NCBI GenBank assembly: GCA_018668635.1
Contig: JABJCN010000204.1
Location: 1-36,513 of the forward strand
Length of the DNA stretch: 36,513 nt
Origin: Opitutia bacterium
GTDB taxonomy: Bacteria > Verrucomicrobiota > Verrucomicrobiia > Opitutales > JABJCN01
Direction: 5' to 3'
Shown: one piece after another, positions 1 to 8,552 of the stretch
Layout: each line of letters starts with the position of its first letter
Numbering within the stretch: position 1 is the first letter of the stretch
The notes under the pieces: model-generated
What the model saw: only the letters and a program-made list of their open reading frames with translations
Database searches by the model: none
What the model was told of the DNA's origin: nothing
Translations under genes and position numbers: made by a program

Positions 1-166
1 CCTGCCATTTTTGCTGAAGCCTGGATGGCCATTCCTCGGGCGGTTGGAAGTCCGCTACCCATCCATCCCGGTTCGGTCCCAGCCAACCCGGCCAGTATTC
101 GTCGGCAGCATTGCCGGCAATGGGAAGGGTCAGGATCAGGCAGGTATGGAGAATCGTGCGAATCAT
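1..166 (-). CDS. PQQ-type beta-propeller protein, N-terminal fragment
   Basis: The gene starts at the ATG complementary to 164-166 and runs leftward off the window edge, so only about 55 residues are visible. They show a Sec signal peptide (MIRTILHTCLILTLPIAGNA, cleavage near residue 20) followed by a Trp-rich stretch, YWPGWLGPNRDGW, and later EEWP. A W-P-x-x-x-G-P-x-R-x-G entry motif just after the signal peptide is typical of exported PQQ/BamB-like beta-propeller proteins common in Planctomycetes and Verrucomicrobia. The same entry (DWPQASGPTGN) opens the full-length propeller at 24032. The gene is divergent from the sulfatase at 301. The function is unknown and the family call rests on the N-terminus only. 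Confidence 0.6.
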   Translation of the reverse strand, partial: MIRTILHTCLILTLPIAGNAADEYWPGWLGPNRDGWVADFQPPEEWPSRLQQKWQ

Positions 167-300
167 GATGTGATGGGATTACAATGATGGTGGGAGTGCA
201 AAGTCAAGGATGTGCGCGCTCATCATTCATTGAATCATGGCATTTGACTAATGGAATGCTTTCCCCTTTTGATCAGCAAATGCCAACCCGATTCCTTTTT

Positions 301-1824
301 ATGAACAAAATTCATTTCTTCCTGATGCTATCCCTTGCCTGCGTCCATTCCTTGGCTTTTGCAGCCAGCAAGCCAAACATGGTGGTGGTCCTCGTGGATG
401 ACCATGCATTTGAGGCCATATCCGCCTATGGAACCTACCTGAAGGACTTTGCAAGGACCCCCTCCATTGATCGCCTGGCGAAGGAGGGCATGCGGTTTGA
501 TAACTTTACCTGCGCAAATTCAATCTGTTCGCCCAGTCGGGCCTCGATACTGACCGGGCAGTACAGCCATAAGAATGGTGTCTTTGGATTGAATGGGTCC
601 ATCAATGATGATTCGCCACAATACCCGGTTGATCTCCAGGCGGCGGGGTACCAAACCTGGTTGGTGGGTAAGTGGCACCTCAAGAGCCAGCCCAAGGGGT
701 ATGACAAGCACATGGTCGTGAAGGGGCAGGGCAAATACTTCGACCCGACCTTCAGCGGGTCAGAGGGCACCTGGAAGCGCGAAGGGTACTCCACGGACGT
801 CTACACCGACATCGCCATGGACTGGCTGAAGAAACGGGAGAGGAAGAAGCCTTTCCTGCTTAGCCTGCAGTTCAAGGCCCCCCATCATGAGTACGGCCAT
901 GCCGCTCGTTATGACAAGCTGCTTGCAGATGTCACAGTTGCCGAGCCACCCACCCTGTATGAGGATGTCCGCAACTCCGACTCCAACCTGAAGAAGGAGT
1001 TCCTGACACGGACGAAGTTCCACATGCTGCATTCGGGGGGTAACCCGAATCAGGCCAGTGAAGGGGATGCCTACTACTATCGGCACTTGAAGGACGACGC
1101 ACCCAATGCGATGTGGAAGCATGACCCGAAAAGCGACCGTGACCGCATTCGCGTGGCGTACCAGCACATGATCCACAAGTACATCCGGTGCCTGACCGGC
1201 AATGATGACAACCTGAAGCGGGTGCTGGACTATTTGGATGAGCAGAAGTTGGCGGATGACACCGTTGTCATCTACACATCCGACCAGGGATACTGGCTTG
1301 GACAGCATGGTTTCTATGACAAGCGTTTGGTCCTTGAGACCTCGATACGCATGCCATTCCTGATTCGGTATCCAAGAATGATCAAGGCGGGCACGGTGAA
1401 CCGGGATTTATGCATCAATGTGGACATCGCACCGACATTACTGGAACTGGCCGGGGTGGAGACCCCCGAGGCCATGCAGGGTCGAAGTATGGCCCCTTTA
1501 CTCAATGGCAAAGCTGTCAGGGACTGGCGAAAATCCCAGTTCTACACCTACTGGGGTGCCCCAAATCATTATGGTATCCGGACCGACCGCCACACCTACC
1601 TGAAGATTGCCGGGCACCCGGATGAATTGTTTGACCGCAAGGTGGACCCGGATCAACTGCACAACGTTGCAGCGAACACGGAGAACAAGGCGGTGATTGC
1701 CCGACTGGAGAAGGAGTTGAAGAAACAGGTCCGCGATGTCGATATTGCCGCCAATGAACTCCCCGGAAAGTTCAAGCCCAAGCCAAAGCCAAGAGGAAAC
1801 AGGAAGCCGAAGAACAAGAAGTGA
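301..1824 (+). CDS. Exported sulfatase (formylglycine type I, CSPSR)
   Basis: A 507-residue type I sulfatase that would hydrolyse sulfate esters, probably on glycans, outside the cytoplasm. A Sec signal peptide (residues 1-21, ending SLAFA) precedes PNMVVVLVDDH with the metal-binding Asp pair at 33-34. The active site is C76-S-P-S-R80 followed by ASILTGQY; Cys76 is the residue normally oxidised to formylglycine. KWH near 127 and the late TSDQGYWLGQHG...DKR block complete the usual metal and sulfate site. The frame is open from 184, but I chose ATG 301 because the signal peptide starts there and the 39 residues before it look non-coding. The C-terminus is Lys/Pro-rich (KPKPKP). The stop lies 8 bp before the next sulfatase, so the two are probably co-transcribed. 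The substrate cannot be told from sequence alone. Confidence 0.93.
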   Translation: MNKIHFFLMLSLACVHSLAFAASKPNMVVVLVDDHAFEAISAYGTYLKDFARTPSIDRLAKEGMRFDNFTCANSICSPSRASILTGQYSHKNGVFGLNGSINDDSPQYPVDLQAAGYQTWLVGKWHLKSQPKGYDKHMVVKGQGKYFDPTFSGSEGTWKREGYSTDVYTDIAMDWLKKRERKKPFLLSLQFKAPHHEYGHAARYDKLLADVTVAEPPTLYEDVRNSDSNLKKEFLTRTKFHMLHSGGNPNQASEGDAYYYRHLKDDAPNAMWKHDPKSDRDRIRVAYQHMIHKYIRCLTGNDDNLKRVLDYLDEQKLADDTVVIYTSDQGYWLGQHGFYDKRLVLETSIRMPFLIRYPRMIKAGTVNRDLCINVDIAPTLLELAGVETPEAMQGRSMAPLLNGKAVRDWRKSQFYTYWGAPNHYGIRTDRHTYLKIAGHPDELFDRKVDPDQLHNVAANTENKAVIARLEKELKKQVRDVDIAANELPGKFKPKPKPRGNRKPKNKK

Positions 1825-1832
1825 GGTCCAGG

Positions 1833-4016
1833 ATGAATACATATCTCAAGTCCATCTCGTTGGCCTTAATTGGCCTCCCTTGTGTTGCCTCTGCAGACAG
1901 GCCCAATATTGTCATCATGATGGTGGATGACATGGGTATTGGCGATACCAGTGCCTACCTTGGACGTTCATTGATGCCGGGGAGTCCACCAATCAAGTTG
2001 ACCCAGCGCACACCCAGCCTGGATGATTTTGCAAAACGATCCATTGTCTTTACTGATGCCCATGCCGGGGCGTCGATGTGTTCGTCCTCCCGCTATTCGT
2101 TGTTGACCGGCCGGTTCGGTCATCGACCCTATCTCAAGCGGCAGGGCTGGTTGCCTCATGGCCCGAATCAACCCATGATTCAACCGGAGTTGGTTACCCT
2201 GCCGGAGATGCTGAAGGAGAAGGGGTATCGGACCGCTTGTGTGGGTAAATACCATGTCGGAATGGCTTTCGACAATGGTTCCGGCAAGCCTGCCACAGAT
2301 TACTATCACAAGGATGTTGACTTCACAAAGCCCTTGCTCGACGGCCCGACTGATCATGGATTTGACGAGTTCCTTGGTGTGCCGGGCAATACGGAGGATG
2401 CACTGGATACGGAGCCCCGCATCTACATCCGCAACAATCGATGGACCTTCACGGAACGGGACAAAATGATTCCTGCGGGTCATGGTCGTCATGCAGGGAA
2501 GTTGGTGGCCGATCCGGCTTGGGACCTTTCGCAGATCGGCCCGGTGTATCTTGCTGAAGTGGAGGATTTTCTTGGCCGTGCAAGTCAGGAGAAGACCCCG
2601 TTTTTCCTCTATTATGTGCCCAACGCAAACCATCAGCAAATGGGGGAGACGGGGCGCTATGCGGTGCCGGAGTCCATTAACGGTCAACCGGTATCAGGTG
2701 CCGCCCGCCTGACCAATGGTGAACCTGCCGGACAGCGGGGTGATATGGTGCTGGAGAACGACATTGCATTTGGGCGAGTTGTTGAATTGCTGGAGACCCT
2801 TCCGGATCCGCGGAAGCCTGGCCGGAAGTTGATCGACAACACCCTTGTGATCTTCACCAGTGACAATGGACCCAACGAGGGGCAACAGGATGCGCCCAGT
2901 TACCAGTCCGGCGGATTACGGGGGAAGAAGGCCAAGATAATGGAGGGGGGACTGAGAATCCCTTTCCTGCTTTACTGGAAGGGGCATTTTGAGGGGGGCG
3001 CAGTGAACCGGACTCATTTTTCGCTGACCGACCTCTACGCAACCTTTGCCAGCCTGTTGGGGCGTCAACTGGGCAATGCAGATGCCCAGGACAGTTATAA
3101 TGTACTGGACCATTGGTCTGGCGCTGCAAAGTCCGCCGATACCCGTCCACGGTTGAAGTTTTGCAACCTTGGACCTCCTTTTGTTAATGATGCCATGAGT
3201 ATTCGCGAGAAGGAGAACAAGGTCATTGTGGAGGGTGGGGTTGCGGAACCCCATATTCGAAAGGGAAACCGGGGGGCAGTGACAGTGGTCCGTTACCACG
3301 ACTTGTACAAGGACCCTGCGGAAACCCGCGAGACCTGGAGCACGGAGGATGATGACGTGGTCAGGCAACTGGGCGAAAAGTTGCTTGAGCTACATAATCG
3401 TGGGCATTCCAGGAAACTGGCTGCACCGCAAAAAAAGCAACTGGTTCTGGATGATGGCTGGCACAACCTGAGGAATGACTTGGATGGTGCCATTGGATTT
3501 GAGTTCCGGTTGGATGGACAGAAGGCCGTAACCATAACCCACCTGGGTATGTGGGATGACCACCGGGATGATGCCCCGGTTCGTCCGGCAACGGCCCCCC
3601 CGACTGACAATATAACAGAACGCCCATCGAGGGAAGGCAAGGCAAGGGGACTTGATTCTGCCCACAGGATTGAACTTTCCACCGGAGGCAGGGTCGTAGC
3701 GGGTGTGAACCTTGTTGCCGGTGACAGCGATATGATTGAGGGCGAGTACCGTTACGCGATCCTATCCCCACCAGTCAAGTTGACATCAGGGATAACCTAT
3801 CGACTCACGATGAGCACCTCTGCAAATGATGGTGACTCCTTTCATAATCCTGCCAGTTATGACGGCCTTTCACCGATCACCCATTCCGGTTTCAAAATCC
3901 TAAGGAGTGTCCTTGTACGGGAGGGCAGGGAAGTCCCCATTGCCAGTTTCTTTGAGGCAACCAAGGACTACTGGAAACATCGCCTGCCGGTGGGTCCCAC
4001 CTTGAAATTTCAATAA
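1833..4016 (+). CDS. Exported sulfatase with CSSSR active site and C-terminal beta domain
   Basis: A 727-residue protein with signal peptide (residues 1-21, PCVASA), the metal-binding pair in MMVDDMG (D32-D33), and a sulfatase core to about residue 510. The expected C-x-P-x-R is replaced by C83-S-S-S-R87, followed by the normal YSLLTGR. Other core features are present: GKYHVGM, FTSDNGPNEG and a late LYKDPAETRE block. An added C-terminal domain of about 190 residues (from KKQLVLDDGWHN) looks beta-rich, with HRIELSTGG and EYRYAILSPP segments; it resembles accessory domains appended to other PVC exported proteins and may bind carbohydrate. The start is ATG 1833 with AGG just upstream rather than GTG 1821. 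It follows the first sulfatase by 8 bp, suggesting sequential action on one polymer. Confidence 0.9.
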   Translation: MNTYLKSISLALIGLPCVASADRPNIVIMMVDDMGIGDTSAYLGRSLMPGSPPIKLTQRTPSLDDFAKRSIVFTDAHAGASMCSSSRYSLLTGRFGHRPYLKRQGWLPHGPNQPMIQPELVTLPEMLKEKGYRTACVGKYHVGMAFDNGSGKPATDYYHKDVDFTKPLLDGPTDHGFDEFLGVPGNTEDALDTEPRIYIRNNRWTFTERDKMIPAGHGRHAGKLVADPAWDLSQIGPVYLAEVEDFLGRASQEKTPFFLYYVPNANHQQMGETGRYAVPESINGQPVSGAARLTNGEPAGQRGDMVLENDIAFGRVVELLETLPDPRKPGRKLIDNTLVIFTSDNGPNEGQQDAPSYQSGGLRGKKAKIMEGGLRIPFLLYWKGHFEGGAVNRTHFSLTDLYATFASLLGRQLGNADAQDSYNVLDHWSGAAKSADTRPRLKFCNLGPPFVNDAMSIREKENKVIVEGGVAEPHIRKGNRGAVTVVRYHDLYKDPAETRETWSTEDDDVVRQLGEKLLELHNRGHSRKLAAPQKKQLVLDDGWHNLRNDLDGAIGFEFRLDGQKAVTITHLGMWDDHRDDAPVRPATAPPTDNITERPSREGKARGLDSAHRIELSTGGRVVAGVNLVAGDSDMIEGEYRYAILSPPVKLTSGITYRLTMSTSANDGDSFHNPASYDGLSPITHSGFKILRSVLVREGREVPIASFFEATKDYWKHRLPVGPTLKFQ

Positions 4017-4103
4017 CCATACCGTGAATGTGGTTTGGTTGATTAATATATTCCCCTGCAGATTACGTTGTTCAAATTGTCAATGTCAGGCAGATCCAGG
4101 GCT

Positions 4104-5855
4104 TTAGTCCTCCTGGATACCTTCGAGGACGTAGGCCTTGACCTTTTCGCTTTTGCCCTTGACCTCAATTTCCTGTAATTCGCCAACATGGACACAGTCC
4201 TGGACCAGTTCGTAGGTGGCAGCGGATAACATACATCCCTGCTGTGGAGCACTGCTCTCGAGGCGCTGACCAATGTTTACATTATCCCCAATCATTGCGT
4301 ACTCCAGACGATGCTTTTGAGAACCAAGATTGCCGAGGATGACATTACCGCTGTTAATGCCGATCCGGCTCTTTACTTCCTCAAAGGAGTCGAGGTTGAA
4401 TTCCTTGAGTTTTTCGTTCATGTGCCATGCGGCAAAAACGGCGTTTCGGGCATCCCTCTTGGAGTTTCCTGAATCAAATCTTGCCACGATCGCATCACCA
4501 ATAAACTTGTCGACGATGGCGTCGTGGTCAAAAAGTACGCCGACCATGAGATCAAAATAGGTATTGAGTAGTCGAATTATCTTCCGGGCCGAATAGCGTT
4601 CGCATTTGCTGGAAAAAGCACAGATATCGGTAAAAAGGAGGGATATAAACTTATCCTCACCCTTGTCCGGACTGGTGCCGTTGACCATGTTGTTGACCGT
4701 GTTGAGTGTGTCGGCCGCTACAAATTTGGCAATTGTTTCCTGTTCCTTCTTTGCCTTGGCATTGGCGATGGCCTCCTCGACTACGAGCTTCAGTTTCTCC
4801 TGCTCGAAAGGTTTTGTCAGGTAGGCGGAGACACCGAGGATTTCACCCTTCTTCTTATCGAGGTCTGTCGCCCTCGTTGTGATCATGATGATGGGAATGT
4901 CCTTTGATTGTTTGTTGTCTCGGACTTCCGTGCAGAATTCCCAACCATTAAGGATGGGCATGTCATAATCAGATGTGATGATATCCGGTTGGAACCTCTG
5001 TACGGCCTTGTAGCCCTCAAACCCATTCTCTGCGACCTCAACCTCGTAGTCCAGTTCCTGGAACATACTTGATATGAGTGAACTTATGGTGGGGCTGTCG
5101 TCGACAACGAGTGCTCTGCGGCGTCTACCCTTTGGGGGCAGAGGGAAGCGATCCTGGATTTTCTTGAGATTTTTGGCCGAGGCGTATGGTGAGAGGAGGA
5201 CATCAGCAACATCACTCTTTATGATTTCCTCTACGACTGTTGATTTCCTTCCATCGTAGGCTAGTATTATTGGGACTTTGCCCAGTTCATCGCTTTCTGT
5301 AGCCTTTTGTGCGAATTCAACACCGTTGATCCCTGGAAGGGAGTATTCTGAAATAATAAAGTCGGGGATTTCAGTTAACTCTCCGTCAAGTGCATCCTCC
5401 GCCTGAATCATGGTCTTGACGGAGTAACCCATTGTAGAGAGCGCAATACCAATCTCTGGATTGGGGTTTCGGGTGATCAGCAGAACCTGTTTGGGTAGGT
5501 TGAATGCCCTTTTAAAAAGCGTTCTTATGCGCGTATCACTGAAGGGTAGACGAATGAAAGTGTTGGCTCCTTCTGAAACACCAAGCCCCTGCTTGTCACC
5601 GCTTGGTGCATAGACTGCGATGAAGAGGGAGGAAAGTTCCTCATGCTTTCGGATTTCCTTTAGCAGGTTCCTGTGTTCGCCTTCAAGGAGACTGAACTCA
5701 ATAAAAAGTGCATCAGGACGGGCCTTTAGTAATTCCTCCCGGATCGTGTAAATGTCCTGCATGTGCACGGGAGTGGCGCCGTTTTTCTCGCAAACTTTCA
5801 CTATTTCCGCCGAGATGATCTCGATGCTGGAGGCAATGAAAACCTTGTGGCTCAT
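4104..5855 (-). CDS. Triple-receiver class III adenylate/guanylate cyclase
   Basis: A 583-residue soluble response protein, last gene of the leftward signalling operon. Three receiver-like domains stand in series: residues 1-118 (degenerate; the acceptor region reads FIEFSLLEGE), 122-236 (E170 where the phospho-Asp is expected, FIISEYSLPG) and 247-365 (complete: D252-D253, D296, T326, K348). A class III cyclase domain follows at 402-575 with both metal aspartates (FTD410, GD454), K450 and D524 for base recognition and N527/R531 for the transition state. Lys and Asp at the base positions suggest ATP, hence cAMP. The only intact receiver adjoins the cyclase, so CheA phosphotransfer probably controls nucleotide synthesis. 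The frame stays open upstream to 6026 inside the preceding gene; ATG 5855 was chosen because homology begins there, 34 nt after that gene's stop. Confidence 0.9.
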   Translation of the reverse strand: MSHKVFIASSIEIISAEIVKVCEKNGATPVHMQDIYTIREELLKARPDALFIEFSLLEGEHRNLLKEIRKHEELSSLFIAVYAPSGDKQGLGVSEGANTFIRLPFSDTRIRTLFKRAFNLPKQVLLITRNPNPEIGIALSTMGYSVKTMIQAEDALDGELTEIPDFIISEYSLPGINGVEFAQKATESDELGKVPIILAYDGRKSTVVEEIIKSDVADVLLSPYASAKNLKKIQDRFPLPPKGRRRRALVVDDSPTISSLISSMFQELDYEVEVAENGFEGYKAVQRFQPDIITSDYDMPILNGWEFCTEVRDNKQSKDIPIIMITTRATDLDKKKGEILGVSAYLTKPFEQEKLKLVVEEAIANAKAKKEQETIAKFVAADTLNTVNNMVNGTSPDKGEDKFISLLFTDICAFSSKCERYSARKIIRLLNTYFDLMVGVLFDHDAIVDKFIGDAIVARFDSGNSKRDARNAVFAAWHMNEKLKEFNLDSFEEVKSRIGINSGNVILGNLGSQKHRLEYAMIGDNVNIGQRLESSAPQQGCMLSAATYELVQDCVHVGELQEIEVKGKSEKVKAYVLEGIQED

Positions 5856-5889
5856 GCGTCTTGAGGAGGTGTTGATGGGAAAAAAGGTC

Positions 5890-8076
5890 CTAGTCAATAG
5901 GTCGGACCACGTGTGCCGTCCATCCAAGGCCAGTATATTCACGATATCCCTGAGTCTTGGAAGATCCGATAATAAACTTGCGCCCCTTGTCTGTGAAGAT
6001 CCCTGAAGCGGACTCACCATCCTCAAGTTTCAGGTTTTCTATCGGTATGTTTACTTCCTGGCCTATTGCAAAGTGATCCGAGTCTGTGGATGCAATGATT
6101 TCTCTTTCTCCATTCATATAGAAAGCAGCTCCTCCTTCCACCACCTCATTCTTTATTCGTGGCAGGCAGCCCTCGAGGATCGGGCCGGCCAGATTCTCCC
6201 AATCAAAGAAAATACCAAGCACGCCAAGGACCTTGCCTTCGCGCTGGCCATCTTCAAGGATACCCCCGCAATATATCAGGGAGGTCTCTTCATTCTCAAG
6301 GTCGCTGTTACACACGTCCTGAACACCAAACTGGACGGAACGCGAGATCTGCATTCCCTGCCTGAACCAGGATTGCTCGGAGACGTTCATTCGCTTAAGT
6401 TTATCGCGATTTTCTGATTTGGAGTTGGCCACAATTCGTCCGTTGGAGTCGGCGATCACCAGATCGCGGTACATCGTGTAGGAGGCATTGATTATGCCAA
6501 GGCGCTTGCTGGCTTCCTCGAAGTTTTCATCCTTGTTGTTCTGGAGTGCTTCCCAGAAGGCGTGGTCCGTTGACCACCAGCGAACATCTGCGGCACGCTC
6601 AAAGAGATTTCGATCGATTAGGTCAATGGCCTGCTTACTGAAGTTCTCAAGTGCCTTGAGGTTTTGCTGGAGCATATCCGAGGACATTTCCGACAGGAGT
6701 TCCTCCATCTTGCCGGTGGTTGAATTACCGGTTGTCGTGATCTGGTCGAAGATCGGAATGAAGCTGGTTCCAGCCTTACCAAGATCTGTGGCGAGGATGA
6801 TTCCATTTATGGAAATCAGTTGAATATCACCCTTGTTGCGCTGGATTTCCTGATAGGTCTGTTTGTTTGTGTCTGGAATGAGACGCGAGTTCATCAATTC
6901 CTGTGGTGAAATACCATAGTCCTCATTTTCCTCGGACCGTTCAAACATTGCAGATTCAGGAAGGACAAGGTGACTTGTCCAACCGAGGCCACGATATTCG
7001 TCAAAACCTTCGCTCTTGTGGGAGACTACCAGCGACCGGTTGCCACATACTATCGCAGTGGAGACCAAGACATCACCGGGATTATCCAGTTTCCAGTGGC
7101 GCCTTGGAATGTCAGCAGCCTTTCCGCTTGGGATAAAGTATTCATCACTGGAACATATGACTCTGCCCTGGTCATTCGTGAAAAAGGAAAACCATCCATC
7201 GAGGGTCGCCGAATCATTGTCCCCGGGGAGGTAGTCATTGAGAATGATTTGTGACTCGCCCTGGAAGTCGAAAAGGACACCCATGGCCCCGATGACTTCT
7301 CCCTGCTCGTCGCCCCCTGCACGCAAGGCTGTGGAATAAATTAGGGATTCCACGTCTTCCAGTTTGGATCTGGAGATATCCTGAACGAAATATTCAGTTC
7401 CATCCTTGGTTTGGAGAGCCTTTTTGAACCATTCTTCCTCGGATACATTCATGCCGAGCACGGTGCTGCGTCGTTCCTCGTTGGAGTTGGCTATGACCGT
7501 GCCATCGAGGGTGACGATTACAAGATCCCGGTAAAGGGTGTAGGAATTACGGATGTCCTCCAATCGTGTACAGGCCAACTGTACTGCATTCTTGAGTTCG
7601 GAATTGACGGATGATGACTTGGTCGCTTTGCGGCTTGCGGTTTTCGATATCCTTGCCACTTCTTCGGGGTTTTCATCGGCGAGAATAATGCACTGCCAGA
7701 AGGCTTTTTCCAGTGCCCACCAGCGTACGTCGCAGGTACGTTCCAGAAGGTTGCGCTCGATCATGTCGATCTTGATCATCGCGGTGGACTGGGAAATTGA
7801 CTGGGAAGAGGTCTGCTTGGCCCGGTAGAGTTGGTCAAAGAAGACCTTGGTGATTGTGATCAGGCTGTTTGAGAAGAATTCGACCTTCTCCATCAGGTCA
7901 TTGATCTGCTTTTGTTTCTGTGGGTCGTCGCTTACTTCAAGGGCCTTGCATTTGCCCTGGTTGCAAATAGGGAAGATTTCCTGAAGGTGGCTGACGATCA
8001 GGTCGAATGCCGCCCTGTGCTCATAGGTGATCACCGGGTTGTAGATATTGAATTTGATGTCCTGTGTATCGCTCAT
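5890..8076 (-). CDS. Soluble tandem Cache-like sensor protein
   Basis: A 728-residue protein made of two homologous halves, roughly 100-375 and 480-728. Each begins with a helix carrying ERNLLERTCDVRWW (107-120) or DRNLFERAADVRWW (488-501), continues through SYT(L/M)YRDLV and an NxxVSExxWF block, and ends with EY-R/T-GLGWT near 361-366 and 714-719. This pattern matches Cache/PAS-like ligand-binding modules of chemosensory proteins, a call from motif memory. Unusually there is no signal peptide, membrane helix, HAMP or methyl-accepting signalling domain, so it should be cytosolic. The N-terminal 95 residues are helical with C38 and C43. It overlaps cheW by 4 bp (ATGA), so the two are translationally coupled. 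It may replace the MCP as input for the CheA/CheW pair; that role is inference. Confidence 0.75.
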   Translation of the reverse strand: MSDTQDIKFNIYNPVITYEHRAAFDLIVSHLQEIFPICNQGKCKALEVSDDPQKQKQINDLMEKVEFFSNSLITITKVFFDQLYRAKQTSSQSISQSTAMIKIDMIERNLLERTCDVRWWALEKAFWQCIILADENPEEVARISKTASRKATKSSSVNSELKNAVQLACTRLEDIRNSYTLYRDLVIVTLDGTVIANSNEERRSTVLGMNVSEEEWFKKALQTKDGTEYFVQDISRSKLEDVESLIYSTALRAGGDEQGEVIGAMGVLFDFQGESQIILNDYLPGDNDSATLDGWFSFFTNDQGRVICSSDEYFIPSGKAADIPRRHWKLDNPGDVLVSTAIVCGNRSLVVSHKSEGFDEYRGLGWTSHLVLPESAMFERSEENEDYGISPQELMNSRLIPDTNKQTYQEIQRNKGDIQLISINGIILATDLGKAGTSFIPIFDQITTTGNSTTGKMEELLSEMSSDMLQQNLKALENFSKQAIDLIDRNLFERAADVRWWSTDHAFWEALQNNKDENFEEASKRLGIINASYTMYRDLVIADSNGRIVANSKSENRDKLKRMNVSEQSWFRQGMQISRSVQFGVQDVCNSDLENEETSLIYCGGILEDGQREGKVLGVLGIFFDWENLAGPILEGCLPRIKNEVVEGGAAFYMNGEREIIASTDSDHFAIGQEVNIPIENLKLEDGESASGIFTDKGRKFIIGSSKTQGYREYTGLGWTAHVVRPID

Positions 8077-8549
8077 GATAGAAGTTCTTGGTGTTCGTTT
8101 AAGTTGAGCATCTTCTGGGGTTCCAGGATGATGATAAATTCCTCACCCCTACGCACCACATGCTTGTAGAAGGGATGATTGATATTGGCAGGGACTGTTT
8201 GAAGGTCCTCGTTTTCCACACTGATTACATCCGCTATGCGGTCCACGTGTATACCTATGTTGTCTGGAGAGGTCTCAATGTCGAAATCAGCATCAGCGAC
8301 TTCCCTTAATTCTGTATTATTCTTTAGGATATAAACCCGTGACTCATCAGTTGATTTTACTTTTTCAGCCTCGAAGGCCAAGCCGGTGTTGATGATGGTG
8401 ACGACCTTGCCACGAAGGTTGATCAATCCGTCAATTATTTCAGGAGCGCCCCTGACCGGATGAAAATTAATGGATCGCCCGATTTCGAGGATGGCGGGGA
8501 TTGGTAGTCCCATCTGGGTTTTGCCCAGGTAAAAAGTTGAATACAACAT
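8073..8549 (-). CDS. cheW: CheW-like coupling protein
   Basis: A 158-residue protein consisting of a single CheW domain. It opens with a beta strand (STFYLGKTQMGLP), then AILEIGRS, the conserved RGAPEIIDGLINLRGKVVTI hallmark, DNIGIHVDRIADVIS and a closing strand (EEFIIILEPQKML). The length is normal for stand-alone CheW. Its family role is to bridge a sensor to the CheA P5 domain; here the only nearby candidate sensor is the soluble tandem-Cache protein that overlaps its 3' end by 4 bp. It begins 3 nt after the cheA stop. No chemoreceptor gene is present in the window, so whether it forms a classical array is unknown. Confidence 0.92.
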   Translation of the reverse strand: MLYSTFYLGKTQMGLPIPAILEIGRSINFHPVRGAPEIIDGLINLRGKVVTIINTGLAFEAEKVKSTDESRVYILKNNTELREVADADFDIETSPDNIGIHVDRIADVISVENEDLQTVPANINHPFYKHVVRRGEEFIIILEPQKMLNLNEHQELLS

Positions 8550-8552
8550 AAT

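Noticed and set aside
184-300. N-terminal 39-residue extension of the first sulfatase frame
   Set aside because: It precedes a clean signal peptide at ATG 301, has no homology-like pattern and overlaps the region needed for the divergent promoters.
1968-2687. 239-codon open frame antisense to the second sulfatase
   Set aside because: It is a shadow of a clear sulfatase gene; composition is irregular and no domain is visible.
4017-4103. Bidirectional terminator between convergent genes
   Set aside because: Only a distant CCCTG/CAGGG pairing with a very long loop was found, and no T-run.
5856-6026. N-terminal 57-residue extension of the cyclase frame
   Set aside because: It lies inside the 3' end of the tandem-Cache gene and lacks receiver features; the first receiver strand begins at ATG 5855.
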